Source of the DNA: a virus
DNA: 61,309 bases
Strand: one strand, 5' to 3'
IMG/VR virus record: IMGVR_UViG_3300025154_000095
Span: 1-61,309 of that record
Translations under genes and position numbers: made by a program
Shown: one piece after another, positions 15,530 to 23,601 of the stretch
Numbering within the stretch: the stretch's first letter is position 1
Layout of the letters: every line of letters starts with the position of its first letter
Notes under the pieces: model-generated
What the model was told of the DNA's origin: nothing
What the model saw: only the letters and a program-made list of their open reading frames with translations
Databases searched by the model: none

Positions 15530-16363
15530 TCTAACAGCCTTGTAGCATCATTTCACTTCCCAAAATTCGAACCACAAACGGGAATCCATTCCCAAAATTC
15601 ACCGTAATTTATGGAGTGTGATTCCACAAATTATAATTGTAATGTGCAATACCTGGCATGATACTATCGAATTATCGTTATTATCGGTAATAGATTGCAG
15701 ATTATAATTTTCGTAATTTGACAGCATTTCCTTTCTGGAGTGAAAAAACGAAAGAATGTTTCCTTGATAGAAGGAAATTACAACCGTACTAATCTTATAT
15801 CGCAAATGAGTATAAATCTTTACATGACAACCGGCTCATGCAAAGAAAAACGTGAAAATGCAACATGATAACCCGTGACATTTCGTCACGCTTTGAAATC
15901 GCGGATCATAGACCCCAGGGTGAATATGCAATCTGGACGGGTTTCATTGTACAATTTGGCAATCCGATTGTGTTAAGTAAATAAAAATTATGACATATCG
16001 AAACGTTCTACCGATAGGACGAAAAGCATCTATCTTCGTTCTGAAGATAGGACGGGTTGTATTCCATTTTAATGCGTAGGTGTTATTTAATGACTATTAA
16101 AAACACCAAAACCTATTCAGATAATAACAAAATCAGCCCCGAACCACTACTGGAATGAACCCAGGTCATAACGCGGTATCAGGACTGATTGGGTGAGTCC
16201 TACATCGGGATTAGCCCGGTTCAGACCCTTGGACTTTCCTCCAGCAGATTGTCCAGTTCCGCTAGAGTTGCTAGACGTTACCGTCCGGCATAATCCTCAC
16301 TAAAGAGGAGGCTCAACCGAACTAACGATTGAGGGGGTGGCCGACAACCGAAGCAGTCGGTAG
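15530..16363 (-). ncRNA. Large structured RNA candidate (GOLLD/ROOL-like)
   Basis: About 830 bases without a credible gene, immediately 3' of a tRNA on the minus strand. Hairpins are dense. Near the tRNA: CCGAC/GTCGG; an 8-bp CTCAATCG/CGGTTGAG; GACG-GTAA-CGTC with a GNRA loop; CGGG/CCCG; AGGACT/AGTCCT. Further on: CTATCTTC/GAAGATAG, CGTGAC/GTCACG and a GGGAA/TTCCC pair. Large ornate phage RNAs of the GOLLD and ROOL classes have this size and often sit beside tRNA genes. Class membership is inferred; the exact ends are not defined. Confidence 0.5.
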
Positions 16364-16435
16364 AGCCAACAAGTAGACTTGAACTACTAACCAGTCGCTT
16401 ACAGGGCGACCGCTCTACCATTGAGCTATGCTGGC
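16364..16435 (-). tRNA. tRNA-Thr (TGT)
   Basis: Full cloverleaf on the minus strand: acceptor GCCAGCA/TGTTGGC (one G-U pair), D stem GCTC/GAGC, anticodon stem GTCGC/GCGAC with loop CCTGTAA, 5-base variable loop, T arm AGTAG-TTCAAGT-CTACT. Position 33 is C rather than the near-universal T. No CCA is encoded. It heads the large structured RNA region. Confidence 0.85.
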
Positions 16436-16473
16436 GTCCACCTCCTGCTACGTCTCATTCGAGGTGTCACAGG

Positions 16474-16501
16474 ATTAATAATATTATACACCATTTGTCA
16501 A
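16474..16501 (-). promoter_or_regulatory. Possible promoter of the tRNA/structured RNA
   Basis: TTGACA on the minus strand (16496-16501) with a weak ATTAAT 16 bases further. A TATAAT lies nearby but too close to that -35. It follows the terminator at 16508-16533, which is where an RNA promoter is expected. Confidence 0.35.
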
Positions 16502-16507
16502 TACCAA

Positions 16508-16533
16508 AACACCACCCTATTTTGAGTGGTGTT
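16508..16533 (-). terminator. Terminator after the small Zn-gene cluster
   Basis: AACACCAC/GTGGTGTT, 8-bp stem with a 10-base loop, followed on the minus strand by a short T run. Separates the protein-coding cluster from the tRNA/RNA unit. Confidence 0.6.
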
Positions 16534-16579
16534 CGGCTGTCCTCTAATTGGAAAAGAAGCTCTTGCGAAGTTAGTAGTA

Positions 16580-16732
16580 TTATACCATATCTGCAAAATG
16601 TTTTTCGTTCGTTTTTATCCATAAACCAAATACAACAGGTTTATAAACAATTCCTTTTAATTGCATTCGAGAGGGGCGCAAGCCTCCCCACCATTCAAAT
16701 CCAAACACCCAAAAAGTTTTCATGTTTCCCAT
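16580..16732 (-). CDS. Hypothetical 50-residue protein
   Basis: MGNMKTFWVFGFEWWGGLRP and onward; aromatic and Gly-rich, ending in HFADMV. GGAG stands 5 bases before the ATG. The stop codon overlaps a TGGTATAAT box. Not recognised. Confidence 0.5.
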   Translation of the reverse strand: MGNMKTFWVFGFEWWGGLRPSRMQLKGIVYKPVVFGLWIKTNEKHFADMV

Positions 16733-16749
16733 TTTTCTCCTTTCTTATA

Positions 16750-16959
16750 TTATACAAACGCATATAGTCTTTCCATAAAATATTCTAGTTCTTCTGTAGA
16801 GATAAAAGAATTTAACACAATTTCATTTTCGCCAACCATTAAAGGCAGAAACCGAATGTCTATACGTTCTCTTTCACCCCCACACGCTGAACAATTGCCA
16901 CGACTATCATCTTCAGAGTACGAGCCACAATAGGAACATTTTTGTTTTACACTAATCAT
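16750..16959 (-). CDS. Zinc-ribbon protein
   Basis: 69 residues from MISVKQKCSYCGSYSE, with a second pair GNCSACGGERE: a complete four-Cys ribbon in the first 30 residues. The C-terminus is helical. It overlaps the 49-residue gene upstream by 8 bases; a longer reading in this frame would shadow that gene. Confidence 0.6.
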   Translation of the reverse strand: MISVKQKCSYCGSYSEDDSRGNCSACGGERERIDIRFLPLMVGENEIVLNSFISTEELEYFMERLYAFV

Positions 16960-17101
16960 ACTCTTTTTTCTCCCATTTTTCGCACGCGTCAAAGTTGTTG
17001 TTTTCAACAGTAAACGGTACTAAATCATCATCATCTAATTCGCAATAGTGAATATTTTTGTATGCGTCATGGTGTATACAATTGAAACATGTTTTTTTCA
17101 T
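16952..17101 (-). CDS. Small Cys-rich protein
   Basis: 49 residues, MKKTCFNCIHHDAYKNIHYC then DACEKW. The CxxC opening and CE-aromatic ending resemble the small zinc proteins at 33609-33824. No clear ribosome site, but a good promoter lies immediately upstream, so the message may be nearly leaderless. Confidence 0.5.
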   Translation of the reverse strand: MKKTCFNCIHHDAYKNIHYCELDDDDLVPFTVENNNFDACEKWEKKEYD

Positions 17102-17107
17102 AAAATA

Positions 17108-17136
17108 ATAATACAACTTTCGATGGTCAATGTCAA
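17108..17136 (-). promoter_or_regulatory. Promoter for the Zn-gene cluster
   Basis: Minus strand TTGACA (17131-17136), 17-base spacer, TATTAT (17108-17113), just ahead of the gene starting at 17101. Confidence 0.7.
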
Positions 17137-17204
17137 TATGTTAATTGCAACCGCCCCCGGTGTTCTGGGAGCGGAAGCAAGAGGAGAGAATGAGAGGATG
17201 AAAG

Positions 17205-17426
17205 CTAATCCGGTTTGTAAAATGCTAAAATGCGACTGCCCTTTTCGCCCCTAGCCCAACGGCTGACAAGCAGACCTTCGCGTTCTTTTTGCTGCAATAT
17301 ATCTAACGCCCTGCGGACACTAACCCCTATTTGTTTCGATAAGCCCTGAGATGTAACCTCGTTTAATCGTACAGGTTCAATCAGTAATTCTTTTGCAAGT
17401 TCCTGAAGTAATTCATTTTCTGTCAT
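17205..17426 (-). CDS. Winged-helix DNA-binding protein
   Basis: 73 residues: LNEVTSQGLSKQIGVSVRRALDILQQKEREGLLVSRWARG fits a small winged helix with recognition helix VSVRRALDIL. Coupled to the phosphoesterase gene by a 4-base overlap. Confidence 0.6.
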   Translation of the reverse strand: MTENELLQELAKELLIEPVRLNEVTSQGLSKQIGVSVRRALDILQQKEREGLLVSRWARGEKGSRILAFYKPD

Positions 17427-18238
17427 GGTTTTAAAATTCTCCGTTGATCCGGTTGCCCTTTATATCGCGCCCGTGAATTGTCAATCAGTCCACCATCAAC
17501 AATGTAACCACCAATGTCTGAACGCGTCCGGTTTGGAACTACCCTGTGACCGAATTCCGTTTTCAATTGCCACGACGGAATGCAGATTACACGAGTACCA
17601 TCCAGCCTATCACCGCTGTCATCAATATTGTGCTTGTGACCGCGCCAGATATAATCAGGGTATGGTAAACCCTGTTGACCACAATCCAGCATGACTTCAA
17701 CACCAATTGATACCGCGCTGCTAGTCCAGGGTCTACCACCCGTTCGCCCGTGATGTGCGAAGTCGTGTAGCTTACCATCAATGTCTAACATGACGTTTTG
17801 CCCGTAATCGTTAGCACCCAAATTCTTGTAGATTGCCGCTTCTTCATTGCTACCGTGAACGCCTGTCCCAAGCACGCCATAAAACGCATCGCACATATCG
17901 ATGATAGGCTGTAAAACGTCAAGCGCGACAATGACCTGATCTGATACGTCCTGAATAATCTGTAAAGTCCCGTGATGGTTGCCGTCGATAATATCGCCTA
18001 AGTGTACGGCAATTATTCGATGCTTGCGTTTGCGTTTCGTCCAGCCTGCTAATAGTTTGACATGTTCCCAATAATCTACCCAATTATTCCATAGCCATGA
18101 TTGCAGTCTATTGTGGTGGACTATTTGTTCTTCATCCGTGTTCTGGTTATGTATCGTAAATTGTGGAGGCGCTAAAGCCGTGCTACTGCCTATATGTGTG
18201 TCTCCGAATATTGCTAGTATTGTTTTAGCTTTTATCAA
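17423..18238 (-). CDS. Calcineurin-like metallophosphoesterase
   Basis: 271 residues with the metal-site series GDTHIG (residue 12), GDIIDG (about 82), GTGVHG in place of GNHE (about 124) and GHKHN (about 201). Substrate unknown; phage members act on nucleotides or nucleic-acid ends. Downstream of the lysin in the late operon, followed by a winged-helix gene. Confidence 0.75.
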   Translation of the reverse strand: MIKAKTILAIFGDTHIGSSTALAPPQFTIHNQNTDEEQIVHHNRLQSWLWNNWVDYWEHVKLLAGWTKRKRKHRIIAVHLGDIIDGNHHGTLQIIQDVSDQVIVALDVLQPIIDMCDAFYGVLGTGVHGSNEEAAIYKNLGANDYGQNVMLDIDGKLHDFAHHGRTGGRPWTSSAVSIGVEVMLDCGQQGLPYPDYIWRGHKHNIDDSGDRLDGTRVICIPSWQLKTEFGHRVVPNRTRSDIGGYIVDGGLIDNSRARYKGQPDQRRILKP

Positions 18239-18290
18239 GGTTGCCCCTTTTCTATACTCCGATAGTTAGGTTTAGACTAATTATCAGTTG

Positions 18291-19220
18291 TTACTCCATG
18301 TACCTATAGCCATAATGCACAACAGCAGACCAGCCCTCGTTGTCGCGCACCCAAACGGATTGACCGTTCTTTACATAGATTTCCTTGACGTTCACTATTT
18401 CTCCGACCTTACGCATTCTCAAAAAATTATCAAGACTTGCTGTTGATGTTGATGTTCTTATTCTGACATCGTCTATTACCTTTAGTTTAGGCAATATTAC
18501 CTCTTGAATAGGTGGTATAACGGGTGGTGGTTCGGGAATGATTTCACCACCAATGAAATCAATTAGATTGTTATAACTACCATCAAACCAATTCAAATCA
18601 ATGTCAATTGCCCCGGTGCCAAATTCAGCCCCGCGTTTGTTTCCATCTGCGGAGAATTGCCACATTGCTTGTTTACTCCACGGCTTAGGCATTCTGGTAG
18701 GATAACCAAGTGTGTTAGATGTCCAGGTATAATCAGCAACCCATAACGGGTATTCAATCATCCATGATACCTGCTCAAGTTTGAAATAATCCATAAACCA
18801 TTTTGCCGTGTAGATGATTGGTTTTCGCCCCGTCTTTTGTGCCACATGATCTAACCATACCTGAGCGCGCCAGGCGTAATCAGAAAACCTACCAGTATCA
18901 ATGGCTTGATGTTCTTCAAAATCCAACACCGGTGGGAAGTCAAAATAAAACCGCTTATATCTCTCAAGATAAAAATCAGCGGCTACTTTTGGATCTACGC
19001 TTAATTGTAACCAGTGGTAACAACCCGTCAAAATCTTGTCATGCTCAAACGCTGCCCGGCTAAATTCCATGAATTTGTAATCTTCAAATTGATATCCGGT
19101 TAACTTGTTCGCATCCGTTGCCTTTGTGATCCAGAACTTAGCCCCGGCATTATACATGGTGTCAAAATTTATGCTACCAGTCCAATGACTTGTATCTGTA
19201 CCTAATACGCGCTCTGTCAT
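18291..19220 (-). CDS. GH25 endolysin with SH3-like domain
   Basis: 309 residues. The first 210 are a GH25 muramidase (LGTDTSHW, PPVLDFEE, GAIDIDLNWFDG). A Pro-rich linker (EPPPVIPPIQE) leads to an SH3-like wall-binding end (VRIRTSTSTA to VVHYGYRY). It cuts the glycan strand at lysis and lacks a signal peptide, so export needs the holin. The start overlaps the gene upstream by 4 bases. Confidence 0.85.
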   Translation of the reverse strand: MTERVLGTDTSHWTGSINFDTMYNAGAKFWITKATDANKLTGYQFEDYKFMEFSRAAFEHDKILTGCYHWLQLSVDPKVAADFYLERYKRFYFDFPPVLDFEEHQAIDTGRFSDYAWRAQVWLDHVAQKTGRKPIIYTAKWFMDYFKLEQVSWMIEYPLWVADYTWTSNTLGYPTRMPKPWSKQAMWQFSADGNKRGAEFGTGAIDIDLNWFDGSYNNLIDFIGGEIIPEPPPVIPPIQEVILPKLKVIDDVRIRTSTSTASLDNFLRMRKVGEIVNVKEIYVKNGQSVWVRDNEGWSAVVHYGYRYME

Positions 19221-19564
19221 TTCATCAACTCCAACAGTTTGCTAAACTGATAAACGATTTCCTGCCATAGGTTGCGCTCGTTGCGGTATTGCGGCTGGAT
19301 TGTCTCCAACTGGTAAGGATTGCTTACAGGTTCGGGATCAATGATTGGTTCGATTTCAGGCTCTGGGTACATTGCTGGGTATGCAAACACCTGTGGACTA
19401 CAAATATCAGCGTATTCCAGATTGCTCGGGTCACATGGGTTGAATACCGGATAGCCTGGAATTGGTGCTGGATAACCAATGTCCTCGCCATGTGCAATCT
19501 CCAACCCTGCCAAAAGCAGTATCACCAAAACACCGATAACCACCATCAATAATTTTAGTTTCAT
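19217..19564 (-). CDS. Membrane-anchored Pro-rich protein next to the lysin
   Basis: 115 residues. Residues 1-27 form a signal or anchor (MKLKLLMVVIGVLVILLLAG). The body is Pro-rich (PAPIPGYPVFNP, EPEIEPIIDPEP), then a short helix. Position before the endolysin suggests a lysis accessory such as a spanin-like or wall-spanning protein, but no lipobox is present. Unrecognised. Confidence 0.5.
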   Translation of the reverse strand: MKLKLLMVVIGVLVILLLAGLEIAHGEDIGYPAPIPGYPVFNPCDPSNLEYADICSPQVFAYPAMYPEPEIEPIIDPEPVSNPYQLETIQPQYRNERNLWQEIVYQFSKLLELMK

Positions 19565-19638
19565 TTCTCCTCCATACTAGCTTCGACTTTGTAAGCATCC
19601 GTGACCAAGTGTAATTGATAAACGTTGAATCTTCATAC

Positions 19639-20073
19639 TTATATTTCATACGTAACAGTTACCCGAACATATCCAGTAGTTGACATCGCACCATGATAAA
19701 CGTTGACTGAATTACCACCAGACCCAATAACGGCATGTGACACTATTCCAGCCGCCGTAATATTGGATTGTGATGATCCAGTTGGCGCATTACCTGAATA
19801 ATTAATTGGCAATGTAAAGTTAGTTATTGTTCTATCTCCACTTCCAATTGTTGTTATTTGATAGGTTATCTGAACAATGCATACTTCTCCAATGACACTA
19901 TATTTCCCGGCTACTGTTGCGGTTGTCGGGTCTGTTGTGCCACCCGAATAAGTAACTGTTGGTGTGTAAGCATTCCAGATGCCGCCTGTTTGTATCGTTG
20001 CCAGTGCGCTGATTTTATTCTCAAGCTCATTGATAGTTTTCATCAATTCTATGGGGTCAAATTGTCCGTTCAT
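19639..20073 (-). CDS. Tail fibre/baseplate accessory protein
   Basis: 144 residues: a short N-terminal helix (IELMKTINELENKISAL) that could trimerise, then a Thr/Gly-rich beta domain (WNAYTPTVTYSGG) typical of phage fibre tips. Follows the hub protein with a 4-base overlap. Confidence 0.6.
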   Translation of the reverse strand: MNGQFDPIELMKTINELENKISALATIQTGGIWNAYTPTVTYSGGTTDPTTATVAGKYSVIGEVCIVQITYQITTIGSGDRTITNFTLPINYSGNAPTGSSQSNITAAGIVSHAVIGSGGNSVNVYHGAMSTTGYVRVTVTYEI

Positions 20074-21176
20074 ACCTGCTCATCTCCCACTATAAACGCC
20101 GTCACTATGTCTACCGTGTTGTCGCCTGATTTCGAATAATTAATATCATAGCCGTTAATCCTGCAGTCGAAAGTATAGCCCAAATAAGTGGCTAACACCC
20201 TGTCACCATAATTCCAATCGCGCCCGTATTTCAGTCCCTTTGTTTGTGCTATCTGTCCGGTAAGCGTGATCTTGCCCTTATTTTTGTTCAGTAATTCCCG
20301 CGCTTCGTTATTCAATCCGGCCTCTGTTGTCACCTGAAAATTCTGTGAGACAACTTCGCGCCGGGACCATACACTGTCATTGATACTTGTACTGGTAGCC
20401 GTCCCCACTAATCGCGCCGTCCCCTCGCCTTTGCCCCCTACATAAGCAGCGGTTTTCTCATTGATATAATTAAACGACAACACGGGGTTATTCAGCGTGT
20501 TTGCTTCGACTGAAAGGGTAATTGACTCCCTCAGGTCATTGCCGCGCTGGTTGGTAAACGTCTTGAATGTGAAAGGTAACGAACCATCATAGACCGTATC
20601 AAATGTGATCCATGTCCCCTCATTGCGCGATTGATCCACAAGTGCTTGCACGGTAGATAATACCTGTTGTCTCGAAAACGCCTTTGTGACTGTACCCCCC
20701 GCCCCGTCGTCACCGTCAATTGTAAAATATGTCGCTGCCAGATTACGGGAAGTATCAACAGCGTCGCTCACAAAGTTTTCATCGATGATTTCCTTGATAA
20801 CATCACAAGCAACGCCGGATTTCGTCGCCTCACTTGACTCCGCGTCATACTCTACCTCACGACCGTCAATGATGTAATTCCCGTCCAGCCCGAACAGATA
20901 TATCATGTCTTTGCCGTCACTGTCCCTGAAGAAGTCCCAGCGTCTCAGGAAGTAAGCCGTCTCCCCGTCCAGGGTGATCGTACCATCGCCATTGTCGCGC
21001 CATATCTCAATCAGCATATCCTTGCTAAAATCGTTAGGCGTCAATATTTGCGGTATTGTAATCTCACAAGGCATCATTGCCCTGTCAGTTCTGCCAGCCC
21101 GCAAGCTGTTTACCTGGGTAAGGCGTTTGACCTCAAGTCCCTTGTCAGTTTTGATAACAATCTGATAACTATTCAT
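20070..21176 (-). CDS. Tail hub protein, ReqiPepy6 Gp37-like
   Basis: 368 residues matching the siphovirus ReqiPepy6 Gp37-like family: an N-terminal barrel (LRAGRTDRAMMPCEITIP, FLRRWDFF), a central QALVDQSRNEGTWITFD region and a C-terminal YGDRVLATYLGYTFDCRI. These proteins act as baseplate hub in tails with Dit-type connectors. Position after the distal tail gene agrees. Confidence 0.75.
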   Translation of the reverse strand: MNSYQIVIKTDKGLEVKRLTQVNSLRAGRTDRAMMPCEITIPQILTPNDFSKDMLIEIWRDNGDGTITLDGETAYFLRRWDFFRDSDGKDMIYLFGLDGNYIIDGREVEYDAESSEATKSGVACDVIKEIIDENFVSDAVDTSRNLAATYFTIDGDDGAGGTVTKAFSRQQVLSTVQALVDQSRNEGTWITFDTVYDGSLPFTFKTFTNQRGNDLRESITLSVEANTLNNPVLSFNYINEKTAAYVGGKGEGTARLVGTATSTSINDSVWSRREVVSQNFQVTTEAGLNNEARELLNKNKGKITLTGQIAQTKGLKYGRDWNYGDRVLATYLGYTFDCRINGYDINYSKSGDNTVDIVTAFIVGDEQV

Positions 21177-23601
21177 ATTGAGCCGCGTCCAATCCGTGCA
21201 AGCGTGTTTTGTATTTTATCGTTCCAGTTGCGCTTGCATCTGTACCCGTCATCAATACCGCTATTCTGTTGTCGCCTGGTATCAGTGGGAAGTCCAGATT
21301 GCTACCCTTGACCAAGTAGCCTTTGACATTGCCCCTGAAATTAGATGTCATGGTAAGTTTGTCGGGTCGTAAGTCCATTGTAATTACTTCGCCTGAAAGT
21401 AGAGTGAGACTGTTGAAAAAGAACGCCTTCCCCGTATTGTAATTGCGCACCTGTTGCAATGCCCCTACGCCTGTAAATTCAAGCACCGGGTAGGATGTCG
21501 CTGATGGATTATTGACGGTTGTTTCACCTGATACTTCCGCGTCGCCTGATGTATCATAACCAAAATATATGTTTTGTTGTTCGTCAAAAAACAGACTGCG
21601 AACTGTTGCAATTCCAGGTAAATTTATATCTAATGGTGCATAAATACCATTGCCGTAATATTTAGCAACTCTGTCTGCTATTGTAACACCACCAGCAGAT
21701 GTGAAAGCACCAGATAAATAAAATAACCCATTCTTTCCAAAAATATAATAAATTGAACCATTAACACCACTACCAAGTGATTCCCATTTTTGACCATTCC
21801 ACCGCCCCCAATATGTAACAGATACACCACCCAATGATGTTACATCACCACCCACATACACATTATTTTTATCATCAACAAAAACAGCTTCTAATAACGC
21901 ATTTGATCCAGTTCCTAAACTTTCCCATGCTGATCCTGTCCACTTTACAACATAATCACCATTAGCATCACCAGCATTAAGAAAAACACCGACAATATAT
22001 AAATTATCGTCACTATCAAATGCTATTTCTGATACAATACCACCAAGTCCAGTTGAAAGCGGAGTCCAAACAGAACCATCCCACTTTGCTATTCTTACAG
22101 TATTAGCAACACCGCCAGCAAGTGTGAAATTTCCCCCTGCATACAGATTACCGTTAGAGTCAATTTTTATAGTATGACAATTTCCGTTAAGTCCAGTTCC
22201 TAAACTAGATAAAGCAGAGCCATCCCATTTAACAATATAATCGCCGTTAGCATCACCCCAATCAGTAAACAAACCGCATATATAAAGATTACCAGCAGCA
22301 TCAAATTTCAAATCATAAATTGCACCATTACAACCGGCAACAACACTAACCCAAGCAGAACCATTCCATTTTGCCAGATAATCAGCATTAGCATCACCGC
22401 CGATGTTTACACCTAAACCACCGATATATATTTCTTTTGTAATTGGATGCTGTACTATTGCCCTGATTGAACCAGTCACCCCTGCCATGCTATGCCATAT
22501 ACCGTCCCTATCTTGATAAACAATGTAATCAGCATCTGCGAGTTCAGCGTTCAATTCCAACTCTGCCCCTGTGTCACCATCAACCTCAAGAGCGGTATCG
22601 GATAACCGGAATGTAATATCCGCGAAGTGGGCAAATCGCATTTGTGGAGAGGTATCAAGTCCGCTGATATACTGACACTTTATATCCACCGGCTCGCTTG
22701 CCAGCTTGCCTGCGTCTGTATAGCCCTGATAGCGTAAAACTAACGGTTGCGGGTAGCCTGTCACATCCGGCTTGATAAGGTCTAGCAATGCCTTGCGTTT
22801 TGCCTGAATATCACCAATGTGTGAGCCTTCAAATACTACCTTCAAAGTAAAGTATCTTGATGTGTAATTGGAATATAGGTAGGTTTCGCCGCCTCCTGTC
22901 AGTGGCACTGCCACATGGTCAATGGGTGCTACGCCTAAGCCCTCCAATAAGATATTTTTACAATACGAAGATATATCGATCAAGTCCCCGCCCGCGCGTG
23001 TGTTAGCAGTACGATAGCTTATACTTGCATGAGCCTGTCCGCCCCAGTAGTATTCAAGCACATTCCCGGTATTGATATTGCCTTCCAGATCCCCGTCGAT
23101 GTAGGTCGTGGCAGCGGTTCCTGTTTCAATCTGTACGCCGTCCACGTAAATAAATACGCCAGCCGTCCCATTTGTACCCGTTTCGGATAATGTCAATGTG
23201 CCTGCTAAGTCACCGCCAACAGGTGTGATGTAAGCGCTTATCCGTTGCCAGTGGTCTCTAATTGTCATGTCAGGCTTGCCAGCGGTCACGGTCGCGCCAA
23301 CATAATCAGTCCAGGTAAGTGTCAATTCTGTACCATCATAAGCGGTCGGAATGTAAATATCCATCGTGCCAACATAAGCAACGGCTGTTAGTGTGGCTGC
23401 GTAGGATAGCATCAAATCGTTATTGCCATAGGTGCACACTCACGAGTACACGCCGCGCCTTGTCTGTGTCGCTGATAATGCGATGGTGTTGGTACCGCCT
23501 GTAGTATAACCGGTCGTGTCAACCTCAAAGCTCGGGTTCGTACAAAGGTTTGTTGTCGCCTTCGGTCTGATTGCAAAAAGTTTATAATTGGTTAGTGTCA
23601 T
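21169..23601 (-). CDS. Distal tail protein fused to a beta-propeller, interrupted by TGA
   Basis: Start at 23601 overlaps the tape-measure stop as ATGA. After 53 codons an in-frame TGA (23440-23442) interrupts; the same frame continues for 756 codons. The first 200 residues form a carbohydrate-binding-like sandwich (TNPSFEVDTTGY to GVFIYVDGVQIETG) that spans the stop. Next comes a Dit-like part (DISSYCKNILLEGLG, KRKALLDLIKPD), then about seven propeller blades of the form AKWDGSxWxxLGTG. Either read through, broken, or misread by one base. Structural tail tip role inferred. Confidence 0.65.

Noticed and set aside
15599-15805. Minus-strand 68-residue ORF in the RNA region
   Set aside because: No ribosome site, unlikely composition, and it overlaps several stem-loops of the RNA candidate.
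16090-16363. RNase P RNA
   Set aside because: The minus strand has GAGGAAAGTCC, the first conserved block, but its GTCC pairs locally with GGAC and the remaining conserved blocks are absent at the right spacing.
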